Below are positions 45,888-55,996 of a DNA stretch of 64,000 nt, piece after piece. The notes beneath the pieces were generated by a model, which saw only the letters and a list, made by a program, of their open reading frames with translations, did not search any database and was not told the origin of the DNA. Position 1 is the stretch's first letter. Each line of letters begins with the position of its first letter. Location of the stretch: positions 1 through 64,000 of the forward strand of contig JAJQGO010000041.1 in assembly GCA_021200415.1 (NCBI GenBank), in the 5' to 3' direction. This DNA comes from Ruminococcus sp. (GTDB lineage: Bacteria; Bacillota; Clostridia; Oscillospirales; Ruminococcaceae). Made by a program: the position numbers and the translations under genes.

Positions 45888-47708
45888 CTACATATTCCGG
45901 ATAATCTCCCACAGCTGACGTGCCGTTTCGATATTCACTCCTGCTGCCGAGGCAAGCTCTTCGGGAGTCGCTTTTTTCAGATTCTCCTTCGTTTTATAAG
46001 TCAGCATAAGCTTTGCCGCCTTTTTCTCGCCGATTCCCTTGACGTTTGTAAGCTCCGATTTATAGACCTTTTTCTTGTGCTTTGAATGCATGAAGCTGAC
46101 CGAATAGCGGTGAACCTCGTCCTGAATCCGTGTAACAAGCATAAACGCCGATTTGAGATTATTTATCTGTATCTCACGTCCGCCTGCGGCAATTGCACGT
46201 GTGCGGTGCTTGCTGTCCTTTACCATGCCGAAAACGGGAATATCAAGTCCAAGCTCCCGAACAATCGGCTGTACGGCGTTCACATGGCCCTTGCCGCCGT
46301 CAAGCAGTATCAGATCGGGAGTACGCCTGAAATATTCGTCCTCGTCCGTACCGATTCGTAAAAGCCGCCTGCGAAGAACCTCCTGCATACTTCCATAGTC
46401 GTTTTGGAATGACTGTTCCTTGATATTGAACCGTTTGTACGCTTTTTTCAGTGGTCGCCCGTCCTCAAAAACTATCATTCCCGCAACCATTGATTCCGAC
46501 GACAGATTCGAAATATCATACGCCTCAATATATTTCGGCGGCTTTTCAAGTCCAAGAAGCTGTCCAAGCTCCTCAAGAGCAATAACCTCCTTTCCGGTTC
46601 GGTTATTTTTCAGCGCGGCATATTCCGCACTGTTATTTTTCGCAAGCCGCAGAAGCTCATACAGCCTGCCTCTCTGCGGCTGCCAGAGCTTTACGCTTCT
46701 CCCTGCCTGACTGCTCAGAAGCTCCTCTATGAGCGCAGAATCCTCAGGTATATGGTCAACAACCACAACCTTCGGTATATCGGCTTTTCCGTGATAAAAC
46801 TGCGCCATAAACGCACTCAGAATATCCTCCCCCGCATCAGGCTTTTCGACCTCAAAAACAGCCTTGTCCCAGAGGCGGTTTTCCCTGTACATAAGCACGG
46901 AAATGTATATTCCGTCATAAAACTCCGCCACACCCACAACATCAGCTGAGCGCACTCCGTTGTTGATGATTTTCTGCTTCTCGGCAGCCTTTTTTACTGC
47001 CGCAATCCTATCACGAAGCATCGCCGCACGCTCGAATTCCAGATTTTCCGCAGCGGCGTTCATTTCAGATTCCATACGCTCAACCGAATCCGTACTGCCG
47101 TTTTTGATGTACTCAACTGCCTGCGAAACAACCTTTTTATAGCTCCCACTATCTATTTTGCCGCGGCATACGCCCATACACATTTTTATATGGAAGTTCA
47201 GACAAGGACGCCCTTTTCTGAAATCCTCGGGAAAGCTTTTTTTGCAGGTGGGCAGCATGAACACACGGTTCGCCTCATTTACGGCTTCCCTTGTGACGGA
47301 GCCGCTTGTGTAGGGGCCGAGATATTCCCCCGATTCGGAGGTGTTTTTTTCAGCGGTAATTCTCGGATAATCCCCCGCGGAAATTCTTATATAATGATAC
47401 CCCTTATCATCCTTCAGGAGGATATTATATTTCGGCTTATGCTGCTTGATAAGGCTGCATTCAAGCAAAAGGGCTTCATATTCGCTGTCGGTTACGATAA
47501 AATCGTAATCGTACACATTCGACACCATCGCAGCCACCTTCGGCGTATGGTCGGGATTTTCACGGAAATAGCTTGTCACACGCTTTTTCAGATTCTTTGC
47601 CTTGCCGATGTATATTATAGCTCCGTCCCTGTTTTTCATAAGATATACTCCCGGCGAAGCGGTCAGCTTTGACGTTTTTTCCCGAAGATAGGGCAGTCTT
47701 GGATTCAT
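45888..47708 (-). CDS. uvrC: Excinuclease ABC subunit C
   Basis: SPGVYLMKNRDGAIIYIGKAKNLKKRVTSYF GIY-YIG motif, YDISNLSSESMVAGMIVFEDGRPLKKAYKRFNIK, C-terminal HhH. Confidence 0.97.
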   Translation of the reverse strand: MNPRLPYLREKTSKLTASPGVYLMKNRDGAIIYIGKAKNLKKRVTSYFRENPDHTPKVAAMVSNVYDYDFIVTDSEYEALLLECSLIKQHKPKYNILLKDDKGYHYIRISAGDYPRITAEKNTSESGEYLGPYTSGSVTREAVNEANRVFMLPTCKKSFPEDFRKGRPCLNFHIKMCMGVCRGKIDSGSYKKVVSQAVEYIKNGSTDSVERMESEMNAAAENLEFERAAMLRDRIAAVKKAAEKQKIINNGVRSADVVGVAEFYDGIYISVLMYRENRLWDKAVFEVEKPDAGEDILSAFMAQFYHGKADIPKVVVVDHIPEDSALIEELLSSQAGRSVKLWQPQRGRLYELLRLAKNNSAEYAALKNNRTGKEVIALEELGQLLGLEKPPKYIEAYDISNLSSESMVAGMIVFEDGRPLKKAYKRFNIKEQSFQNDYGSMQEVLRRRLLRIGTDEDEYFRRTPDLILLDGGKGHVNAVQPIVRELGLDIPVFGMVKDSKHRTRAIAAGGREIQINNLKSAFMLVTRIQDEVHRYSVSFMHSKHKKKVYKSELTNVKGIGEKKAAKLMLTYKTKENLKKATPEELASAAGVNIETARQLWEIIRNM

Positions 47709-47753
47709 ATTATCACTTCCTTCAGGCGATTTCTTAAACGGCTTAAATAAAAA

Positions 47754-47772
47754 AGGCGGAAATGCTCCGCCC
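47754..47772 (-). terminator. Terminator after the TPR protein gene
   Basis: GGCGGA-N5-TCCGCC stem; minus strand continues TTTTTT. Confidence 0.7.
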
Positions 47773-47777
47773 CGTTA

Positions 47778-48869
47778 TTATTCCTCCGGATTATTATTAA
47801 CTGTTCTGGTAATATTAGGCTTGCCTGAAACAGGTGTTCCGTCAGGCATTACCTGACGTGCATCCGGTTCATATTTGAGAATGATTTTCTTTATCTCCTC
47901 GTCACGTGTCAGATTATACACGATTTTCAGTGCCTTGAGAGCATTGGGGATGTCCTTCTTGTTCAGGTAGTAGCTGCCGAGATATGCGGCAACGGAGATA
48001 ACCTCCTTGTCAGGGCCGAACTCTAAACCGTATTTTTCAAAAGCCTCATTGATTTCATCAGCAGTGGGCTGCTTTATCTCCTTGCCCTTCATCTGGGCAA
48101 TTCCACGCAGCTCGTGGGGAATTGCAGGATTGGGAGCCATCATTACGCTTGCGGTATAAAAAGCTACAGCGTCATCAAGCTCGCCGAAATCAACGCACAT
48201 ATATCCCATATTCGCATAGCAGCGTGCAATCGCAATAGGCGACGAGGCAACATGAAGAGTTTCCTTGGTTAATTTAATAAGCTGAGCCTTGTTCTTCAGG
48301 ACTTTATAAACCTCCGCAAGCTCAAACTTCGGGCCGCAGTCAACGGGATTATATTCAATTGCCTTTTCAAGAACCGGAATCGCGTCAAGGGGAGATCCCG
48401 AATCCACAAGAAGATAGCCGTAAGCCGTTATATATGTCGCAAAATCAAAGGGCGCTCTGTTCAGTGTTTTTGTGTTCTCGAAAAGGTGCTGATAGAGATT
48501 ATCCTCAAAGGGATTTCTCAATGAAACAAATTTAGCTGTTTCGCCCTCTCTGTACTCCTCGGTTATTTTGCGGTAAAGCTTTTCGGCAAGAGGCTTTGCC
48601 TCGATTGTATTCTTTTCGTTTATGAGTTTAACTATATTCTTGTAATACTCGTCAAGGCGGATTCCGTCCAGATGAGTAAGGCGCTTGATTTCCTCCTTCT
48701 CGCTTTCGGGCATAAGCTCAAGCATAAGCTCCCCTACAGCCTTTACGCCGTCGTAGTCCCCTACCTTTCCGTATTTCAAGCCCTCTTCACGAAGAATAGC
48801 GGCATTTTCCTCATATGTTTCGCCTGTGAGCTTTGCTCTGAGCGAATCAAGAATTTCATTGTATTCCAT
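47778..48869 (-). CDS. Tetratricopeptide-repeat hypothetical protein
   Basis: Helical repeats (SPLDAIPVLEKAIEYNPVDCGPKFELAEVYKVLKN; ARCYANMGYMCVDFGELDDAVAFYTASVMMAPN). Confidence 0.75.
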   Translation of the reverse strand: MEYNEILDSLRAKLTGETYEENAAILREEGLKYGKVGDYDGVKAVGELMLELMPESEKEEIKRLTHLDGIRLDEYYKNIVKLINEKNTIEAKPLAEKLYRKITEEYREGETAKFVSLRNPFEDNLYQHLFENTKTLNRAPFDFATYITAYGYLLVDSGSPLDAIPVLEKAIEYNPVDCGPKFELAEVYKVLKNKAQLIKLTKETLHVASSPIAIARCYANMGYMCVDFGELDDAVAFYTASVMMAPNPAIPHELRGIAQMKGKEIKQPTADEINEAFEKYGLEFGPDKEVISVAAYLGSYYLNKKDIPNALKALKIVYNLTRDEEIKKIILKYEPDARQVMPDGTPVSGKPNITRTVNNNPEE

Positions 48870-49079
48870 TAAAACTAATCCTCATTTCTTGAGGCAGCTT
48901 TTGCACGTGCTGCCTTAGCATGGCGAACCGGCTTTGCATAAATGCATAAAAACCGATTCTACATTATCATGATTATTATACATGATGCCGTACAAAAAAT
49001 CAACACCTTTTTGAAAAATTGGTACATAGGCTATACCCGTCATATATTTTTTGGTGAAAATCACAAATAAATCACAAAT

Positions 49080-49243
49080 GGGCGCATCTAAAAACCGATG
49101 TTGCGCAGATGTGGTGAAGATTAGTGCCAGATTACCGTTTCGGAAAGTGCAGGAATACTCTATGTATTTCAAGCTTTTCGGAGCGGGAAGATGGTGCGAA
49201 GATTTGCCGCAGATGCGTGACGAGAGGTTTTTAGAGGTGCCCA
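49080..49243. mobile_element. MITE-like inverted-repeat element, copy A
   Basis: 17-nt imperfect terminal inverted repeats GGGCGCATCTAAAAACC / GGTTTTTAGAGGTGCCC (2 mismatches); internal sequence related to the element at 61106-61286. Confidence 0.6.
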
Positions 49244-49436
49244 AATACTTATTGATTCATTTTCATCTGAAAAATGCCGCAGATTGCGCGGGTCTGCCGC
49301 CCCGAATGGCACGGGAATTTAAAAATTGAAAAAATCCTCATTTTTCTCTTGCATTATTTCAAAATTTGTTGTATCATTAGTAGTGTGTTATCAGCCGCAG
49401 CGACGGTAATGTAATATATTTATTAGGAGGATTTAC

Positions 49437-50447
49437 GTGAAGCTTGTTTCAATTGTTGTGCCATGCTATAACGAGGAAGAGGTTCTGCCCATGTTCTATG
49501 ATGAAATCATCAAGGTAACGGACGGCATGAAGGTTCAGTACCCTGAGCTTGAATTCGAGTTCCTTTTTGTTAATGATGGCTCAAAAGACAAAACGCTTGA
49601 AATTTTCCGTTCTCTCGCAGACAGGGACAAGCGTGTCAGATATATATCCTTTTCCAGAAATTTCGGCAAGGAATCCGGTATGTATGCCGGTCTTAAAAAT
49701 TCAAAGGGTGACTTTGTTGTCGTTATGGACGCCGATTTGCAGCATCCGCCCTCGTTCCTCCCCGAAATGTACAGCTATGTCCGCAGCGGCGAGTACGACT
49801 GCGCTACTACACGCCGTGTAAGCCGTAAAGGCGAATCAAAAATACGTTCATGGTTCGCGCGGAAATTCTACAGCATTATGAATAAAATCTCACAGACGGA
49901 AATCGTTGACGGAGCGCAGGATTTCCGCTTCATGACAAGACAAATGGTTGACGCCATACTGTCCATGTCTGAGTATAACCGCTTTTCCAAGGGAATTTTC
50001 AGCTGGGTGGGATTTAATGTAAAATACATAGAATACGAGAACGTGGAGCGTGCCGCAGGCTCAACCGCATGGTCGTTCTGGGGATTGTTCAAATATTCTC
50101 TGGAGGGCATTATGGCTTTCTCCACAGCTCCCCTTGCGATTTCATCACTGCTGGGTATTATCAGCTGCGTTATCGCCTTCATTCTCATGATAGTTACCAT
50201 AATCAAAACAATCGCTTTCGGCGAGGCTGTGGCAGGCTATCCGACAACAATTTGCATTATCTTCCTGCTGAGCGGCTTACAGCTGTTCTGCACGGGCATT
50301 CTCGGTCAGTACCTCTCAAAGACATATCTTGAGACGAAAAACCGTCCGATTTATATTGCAAAGGAAACTGACGAAATATACAGAAGCAGTAAAAAATCCA
50401 ATACGGAAAAATCCGATGAGGAAGAATCCCATACGGATAAAAATTAA
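49437..50447 (+). CDS. Family 2 glycosyltransferase, GtrB/DPM1-like, with two C-terminal TMs
   Basis: SIVVPCYNEEEVLPMFYDEI, FEFLFVNDGSKDKTLEIF, VVMDADLQHPPSFLPEM, GAQDFRFMTRQMVDA; GTG start with GGAGG RBS. Confidence 0.93.
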   Translation: MKLVSIVVPCYNEEEVLPMFYDEIIKVTDGMKVQYPELEFEFLFVNDGSKDKTLEIFRSLADRDKRVRYISFSRNFGKESGMYAGLKNSKGDFVVVMDADLQHPPSFLPEMYSYVRSGEYDCATTRRVSRKGESKIRSWFARKFYSIMNKISQTEIVDGAQDFRFMTRQMVDAILSMSEYNRFSKGIFSWVGFNVKYIEYENVERAAGSTAWSFWGLFKYSLEGIMAFSTAPLAISSLLGIISCVIAFILMIVTIIKTIAFGEAVAGYPTTICIIFLLSGLQLFCTGILGQYLSKTYLETKNRPIYIAKETDEIYRSSKKSNTEKSDEEESHTDKN

Positions 50448-50468
50448 AATTCGGAGGTGCGGAAATCA

Positions 50469-51554
50469 TTGAATAAGCATACAAGACTTTTGGTTTCCGT
50501 ACTTTTTGCCGTAATTATAGTTCTTGCTGTCGGAATTACCCGATTTTATATGAACGTATCCAACGATACGGGAAGCAGCGGAAATACTGCGGACGTTGCG
50601 GAAATAATTGACTCCGACAGCGAAAAAAATCAGATTTTCATTGACACCAACGGCTTTTACGGTATTCTCAACGCCAGCGGATATGTTATAGTTTCTCCCG
50701 AATGGAACGAGCTTAGCTTTATCGGCGGCGAAATGTGCCTTGCCTCAAGAACGATTTCAGGAAAGCTCCTCACCGGCTGCATTGACTACGAGGGAAACGC
50801 TGTCGTTCCGTTTATCTATAAAAGCATTACCGAATATTCCTATGAGGACTGCGTTTTCTATGCTGCCGAAACCGATTCGGACGGCTCATGCGTCATCTAT
50901 GACGAAAATTTCGACCCATGCTTCATGCGCTCGTGGGACAGCTGCACCGTCAGCGAAAATAATCTGATTCTGCAAAGCGGCGAATGCAGCTACACCTATT
51001 CACTGGGAGAAAGCGGCTTTACCTGTACTCTCGCCGATATAAACGGATCTGCCGCCGATGTTTCCTTCAGCCTGAATATTTCAAGCAGACTGCTTCTCTC
51101 AAAGCTGAACAGCTTCATGCTTGAGAAGGTTGCCGAAAGCATTTCCGATTACCTTGAATTTGCCGTTTCGGGCGATCAGACATATCTTGCCGATATAACT
51201 GATCTGAACAATTACGGCAGCTTCAAAATGCTTTTCCCCGACGATGAAAAAATCGTTTCAAGAAAGCTGACGGATATAGACAATATTTTTATCTATTCGG
51301 ATAAATCCGACGACTCGGGACAAAGCTATACCGTTTCAATTACGGCGGGTGTGCAGATCAGATACATAAATGAAAACGACAGCGTGAAAATATTAAGTGG
51401 CTCATACAGAGCTGTGCTGAAATTCAACGCTTCAGGTTCCGAAATAACGGCTGTTTCAGGGGAATTTCTTTCGTCTGAGCCTGATTATCCCGAAAAGGAG
51501 GATCTGCCCGAAAAGGATAATAATGACGAAGCCGACAAGCCGGAAAACACATAA
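50469..51554 (+). CDS. Membrane-anchored hypothetical protein with WG-repeat-like N-terminal portion
   Basis: TM near N-terminus; IDTNGFYGILNASGYVIVSPEWNELSFIGGE / GCIDYEGNAVVPFIYKSITEY resemble WG/KWG repeats; probable TTG start after GGAGG. Confidence 0.6.
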   Translation: MNKHTRLLVSVLFAVIIVLAVGITRFYMNVSNDTGSSGNTADVAEIIDSDSEKNQIFIDTNGFYGILNASGYVIVSPEWNELSFIGGEMCLASRTISGKLLTGCIDYEGNAVVPFIYKSITEYSYEDCVFYAAETDSDGSCVIYDENFDPCFMRSWDSCTVSENNLILQSGECSYTYSLGESGFTCTLADINGSAADVSFSLNISSRLLLSKLNSFMLEKVAESISDYLEFAVSGDQTYLADITDLNNYGSFKMLFPDDEKIVSRKLTDIDNIFIYSDKSDDSGQSYTVSITAGVQIRYINENDSVKILSGSYRAVLKFNASGSEITAVSGEFLSSEPDYPEKEDLPEKDNNDEADKPENT

Positions 51555-51759
51555 TATTCACAATATTCACTCAAAATCTGCCGATAATTTTACCCGGAAG
51601 CTCGCAGATAAACGGATTCCGCAGGCATCGGCAGCTTACATAGAGCATTGCCGCATGGGGCGGATATATCCGCGTCCTGTACGGAAATGCCGAGAAATTC
51701 GGCTTGCCGCCTGCCGTAAAAGCGGCTGCCGCACAGAGCTGCGGTACAGGGAGATTGAT

Positions 51760-52260
51760 ATGTCAAAAAAAGCTGCTGTTATTTTGGGAAGCGACAGTGA
51801 TTTTCCCGTTGTTAAGGCTGCTCTTACCGAGCTGAAAAAGTACGGAGTTCCCTTTGAATGCCATGTAATGAGCGCGCACAGAACTCCTGCCGAGGCTGCC
51901 GAATTTGCCGACAGCGCAAAGGAAAACGGCTTCGGAGTCATTATCTGCGCCGCAGGTATGGCTGCTCATCTCGCCGGAGTTATCGCCGGCCACACAACAC
52001 TTCCGGTTATCGGAATTCCTATGAAAAGCTCCGTTCTTGACGGCATGGACGCTCTCCTCGCAACAGTAATGATGCCTTCGGGAGTTCCCGTTGCAACCGT
52101 CGCTATAAACGGCGCTAAGAACGCTGCGGTTCTTGCCGTGCAGATTCTCGCTCTTGCCGATGAGGAGCTTTCAGCTAAGCTCGAAGCGGAAAAGAAGGCT
52201 ATGGCTGACGGCGTAAGAGCTAAGGACGCAAAGCTTCAGGAGGAAATCAATTCTCTTTGA
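51760..52260 (+). CDS. purE: 5-(carboxyamino)imidazole ribonucleotide mutase, class I PurE
   Basis: AAVILGSDSDFPVV, VMSAHRTP, ICAAGMAAHLAGVIAGHTTLPVIGIPMKSS. Confidence 0.96.
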   Translation: MSKKAAVILGSDSDFPVVKAALTELKKYGVPFECHVMSAHRTPAEAAEFADSAKENGFGVIICAAGMAAHLAGVIAGHTTLPVIGIPMKSSVLDGMDALLATVMMPSGVPVATVAINGAKNAAVLAVQILALADEELSAKLEAEKKAMADGVRAKDAKLQEEINSL

Positions 52261-52333
52261 TTTCTTTGTCCGAAATTACGCAATTTTTGTCCCTCGGGAC
52301 ATAATATAATTTTTCTCAGGAGGATTATCAAAA

Positions 52334-53053
52334 ATGGAAAATATTGTTAAAATGGAACAGCTCTATGAGGGCAAGGCTAAAAAGGTTTACGCTACAAACG
52401 ACCCGAACCTCGTTATCGTTGACTACAAGGACGACGCAACCGCTTTCAACGGCGAAAAGAAGGGCACTATCACAGGCAAGGGCGTTATCAATAACAAGAT
52501 GACTAACTATATGTTCAAAATGCTCGAAAAGGCAGGCGTCCCCACCCATCTTGTGGAGGAAATCAGCGACCGCGAAACTATCGTGAAAAAAGTTTCTATC
52601 GTTCCTCTTGAGGTTATCATCAGAAATGTCGCAGCAGGCAGCTTCTCAAAGAAGCTCGGCATCGAGGAGGGAACTCCCCTCAGGCAGCCTACTCTCGAAT
52701 TCAGCTACAAGAACGACGATCTCGGCGATCCCTTCATCAACGACTACTACGCACTCGGTCTTGGACTTGCAACTCAGGACGAAATCGATACAATCACAAA
52801 GTACGCTTTCATGGTAAACGACTATATGCTCAAGTTCTTCAAGGGACTCAACATCGACCTCATCGACTTTAAAATCGAATTCGGAAGAACCTCCGACGGA
52901 ACTATCATTCTCGCTGACGAAATTTCACCCGATACCTGCCGCTTCTGGGACAGCACAACTCATGAGAAGCTCGACAAGGATCGTTTCCGCAGAGATATGG
53001 GCGGCGTTGAAGAGGCTTATCAGGAAATCATGAAGAGACTTATGGGAGAATAA
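52334..53053 (+). CDS. purC: Phosphoribosylaminoimidazole-succinocarboxamide synthase
   Basis: [64 protein letters not shown]. Confidence 0.97.
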   Translation: MENIVKMEQLYEGKAKKVYATNDPNLVIVDYKDDATAFNGEKKGTITGKGVINNKMTNYMFKMLEKAGVPTHLVEEISDRETIVKKVSIVPLEVIIRNVAAGSFSKKLGIEEGTPLRQPTLEFSYKNDDLGDPFINDYYALGLGLATQDEIDTITKYAFMVNDYMLKFFKGLNIDLIDFKIEFGRTSDGTIILADEISPDTCRFWDSTTHEKLDKDRFRRDMGGVEEAYQEIMKRLMGE

Positions 53054-53055
53054 GC

Positions 53056-54477
53056 ATGGGTGGATTTTTCGGAGCAGCGTCCGGAAATGACTGCGTTACA
53101 GACGTATTTTTCGGAACAGATTATCATTCACATCTTGGTACAAGAAGAGGCGGCATGGCTGCATACTCGGAGGAGCTTGGCTTTCAGAGATACATACACA
53201 GCATTGAAAATTCGCCCTTCAGAACTAAATTTGAACACGACGCAACAGCAATGCGGGGCAAGCTTTGCCTCGGCTGCATAAGCGATACCGACCCTCAGCC
53301 AATTCTTGTGAGATCAAGGCTCGGCGTTTATGCCATTTGCAGCGTCGGCATTATCAACAACGCGGAGGAGCTTTCAAATGAGCTTCTCGAAAACGGCTGC
53401 GATAACTTCGAGGTCATGAGCAGCGGAAATATCAATTCCGGTTCTCTCATCGGCGCTCTTATAGCGCAAAAGCCAACCTTTGAAGAGGGTATCAGATACG
53501 CTCAGGATAGAATCTGCGGCACAATGTCCCTCGTCATACTCACTAAGGACTGCCTTATCGCCGCACGTGACAAAAACGGACGTCTGCCTATAGTTGTCGG
53601 CAGACGCAGCGACAGCTTCTGCATTTCTCTGGAATCATTCGCGTTCCAGAAGCTCGGATACTCAACCTATAAGGAGCTTGAGCCTGCCGAAATCGTCCGC
53701 ATTACCGCCGACAGCTGTGAAACCCTGTCCGCGGGCGACGGCAGAAAGCATATCTGCTCGTTTATGTGGACGTATTACGGCTATCCCAACGCCGTTTACG
53801 AGGGCGTAACCGTTGAAACAATGCGCACCAGAAACGGCGAAATTATGGCGGAAAACGATATTAAATCGGGTAAGCTTCCGGATGTGGACTATGTTTGCGG
53901 CATCCCCGATTCCGGTATTCCCCACGCAATAGGATACGCCAACAGAAGCGGCATTCCCTTTGCTCGTCCATTTATCAAATATACACCTACCTGGCCGAGA
54001 AGCTTTATGCCGACTAACCAGACCATGAGAAATCAGGTTGCCAAAATGAAGCTCATTCCCGTTCACGAGCTGATTGAGGGCAAGAAGCTTCTCTTCGTGG
54101 ACGACAGCATAGTCCGTGGAACTCAGATGCGTGAAACAGTGGAGTTCCTTTACGAAAACGGCGCTAAGGAGGTTCATATGCGCTCCGCCTGTCCGCCTAT
54201 CATGTACGGCTGCAAATATCTCAATTTCTCACGCAGCACATCCGAGCTGGAGCTTATCGCCAGAAAAATCATAGATGAATTTGAGGGAGCGGAGGGTGTC
54301 AGATACATTGAGGAATACAGCAATTCCTCAACGGAGCGTGGAAAAAAGCTTCGTGATGAAATATGCCGCCGTCTCAAGCTCACATCGCTGGAATTTCAGT
54401 CCCTTGAGGGCACTGTAAAAGCCATAGGCAAGCCGGAATGTGAATTGTGTACATATTGCTGGAACGGCAAAAAATAG
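53056..54477 (+). CDS. PurF-like amidophosphoribosyltransferase paralog without canonical Cys2
   Basis: MGGFFGAASGNDC...GTDYHSHLGTRRGGMA; PRTase loop LLFVDDSIVRGTQMRETVEFLYENGAKEVHMRSACPP; C-terminal CELCTYC. Confidence 0.88.
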   Translation: MGGFFGAASGNDCVTDVFFGTDYHSHLGTRRGGMAAYSEELGFQRYIHSIENSPFRTKFEHDATAMRGKLCLGCISDTDPQPILVRSRLGVYAICSVGIINNAEELSNELLENGCDNFEVMSSGNINSGSLIGALIAQKPTFEEGIRYAQDRICGTMSLVILTKDCLIAARDKNGRLPIVVGRRSDSFCISLESFAFQKLGYSTYKELEPAEIVRITADSCETLSAGDGRKHICSFMWTYYGYPNAVYEGVTVETMRTRNGEIMAENDIKSGKLPDVDYVCGIPDSGIPHAIGYANRSGIPFARPFIKYTPTWPRSFMPTNQTMRNQVAKMKLIPVHELIEGKKLLFVDDSIVRGTQMRETVEFLYENGAKEVHMRSACPPIMYGCKYLNFSRSTSELELIARKIIDEFEGAEGVRYIEEYSNSSTERGKKLRDEICRRLKLTSLEFQSLEGTVKAIGKPECELCTYCWNGKK

Positions 54478-54523
54478 ATAAAATTTGCGTGCTAACAGCA
54501 CAAACTGAAAGGAATGAATCCCG

Positions 54524-55942
54524 TTGAATAAAGGCTTGCATGAGGAATGCGGCGTTTTCGGCATCTACAGCCGTGAAACCACAGATGTGGCGTCGCTCTC
54601 GTATATGGCGCTCTATGCCCTTCAGCACAGAGGACAGGAAAGCTGCGGCATCGTTGTTAATGACAGAGGAATCTTTTCGCATCATAAGGACTTGGGGCTT
54701 GTTCCCGAGGTTTTCAATAAGCATCAGCTGGAAAAGCTCGGTCAGGGCAATATCTCCATCGGACACGTAAGATATTCTACCACCGGCAATTCCAACCGTG
54801 TCAACGCACAGCCTCTTGTTGTGCGCCATGTCAAAGGACCTCTTGCCATCGCTCATAACGGAAATCTCGTAAACGCTCACATACTGCGTGAAAAATATGA
54901 GATGATGGGAGGTATCTTTCAGTCCACAAACGACACTGAGGTTATTTCATATGCCATAACTGAGCAGCGCCTTAAACAGGGCTCAATTGAAAATGCCGTT
55001 GAACACGCATTATCCGATCTCAAGGGAGCATACTCGCTTGTTATAATGTCTCCGCAGAAGCTTATTGCCGCACGTGACCCACAGGGCTTCCGTCCGCTTG
55101 TAATGGGAAAATTTTCGGACGGCTCGGTTGTGTTCGCATCGGAAACCTGCGCTCTCGACAGCATCGGCGCTGAATTTGTAAGAGATATTGACCCCGGCGA
55201 AATAGTTGTTGTGGATAAGGAGGGCATTCGCTCAATCAGAACTCACTGCGGTGAAAAATCAGCAATGTGCGTATTTGAATTTGTCTACTTCGCACGTCCT
55301 GATTCCATAATTCAGGGGTGCAGCGTACACAGCGCAAGACTTCGTGCAGGCGAGCTTCTCTGGAATGAGCATCCCGTTGACGCGGATGTTGTTATCGGCG
55401 TCCCCGACAGCGGACTTGACGCGGCTCTCGGACTTTCCCACGCTTCGGGAATCCCCTATGGCGTTGGCTTCATAAAAAATCGCTACGTGGGCAGAACCTT
55501 TATTCAGCCGAGCCAGACTCAGCGGACAAATTCCGTTAAAATCAAGCTTAACGTGGTAAGGGAGGTCGTTCGGGGCAAAAGGGTTATCCTCGTGGACGAC
55601 AGCATCGTGCGCGGAACGACTTCCGCAAGAATCGTCAATCTTCTTCGTGAGGCAGGAGCAAGGGAGGTTCACTTCCGTGTGTCGTGCCCGCCCTTCACAA
55701 ATCCGTGCTACTTCGGAACGGACATCGACAGCAAGGAGAATCTGATTGCCTGCAAATACACCATTCCGGAAATCTGCCGTCAGATTGGCGCGGATTCTCT
55801 GGGCTATCTCAGCATTGAGGGCGTAAAGAGCATTGCTAAGGATGCGGGATGCGAGTTCTGCGTCGGCTGCTTCTCCGGCGAATATCCTATTGAGGTTCCA
55901 AAGGAAATGCCGAAGGATAAATTTGAAAGCAGAATTGTTTAA
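54524..55942 (+). CDS. purF: Amidophosphoribosyltransferase
   Basis: EECGVFGIYSRETTDVASLSYMALYALQHRGQESCG, HNGNLVNA, VILVDDSIVRGTTSARIVNLLREAGAREVHFRVSCPP, CEFCVGCF. Confidence 0.96.
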   Translation: MNKGLHEECGVFGIYSRETTDVASLSYMALYALQHRGQESCGIVVNDRGIFSHHKDLGLVPEVFNKHQLEKLGQGNISIGHVRYSTTGNSNRVNAQPLVVRHVKGPLAIAHNGNLVNAHILREKYEMMGGIFQSTNDTEVISYAITEQRLKQGSIENAVEHALSDLKGAYSLVIMSPQKLIAARDPQGFRPLVMGKFSDGSVVFASETCALDSIGAEFVRDIDPGEIVVVDKEGIRSIRTHCGEKSAMCVFEFVYFARPDSIIQGCSVHSARLRAGELLWNEHPVDADVVIGVPDSGLDAALGLSHASGIPYGVGFIKNRYVGRTFIQPSQTQRTNSVKIKLNVVREVVRGKRVILVDDSIVRGTTSARIVNLLREAGAREVHFRVSCPPFTNPCYFGTDIDSKENLIACKYTIPEICRQIGADSLGYLSIEGVKSIAKDAGCEFCVGCFSGEYPIEVPKEMPKDKFESRIV

Positions 55943-55996
55943 TGCAGGATTGACTAAATATTATTCCAACTATTCCAACTAAACGGAGGTTTATAA

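Noticed and set aside
48915-49244. Minus-strand 109-aa ORF and overlapping plus-strand 92-aa ORF (49051-49329)
   Set aside because: Both read across the inverted-repeat element; neither has a family motif or convincing RBS
51523-51759. N-terminal extension of purE in the ORF track (79 extra codons)
   Set aside because: PurE homology starts at MSKKAAVILGSDSDF (51760) with its own GGGAG RBS; upstream part is hairpin-rich leader
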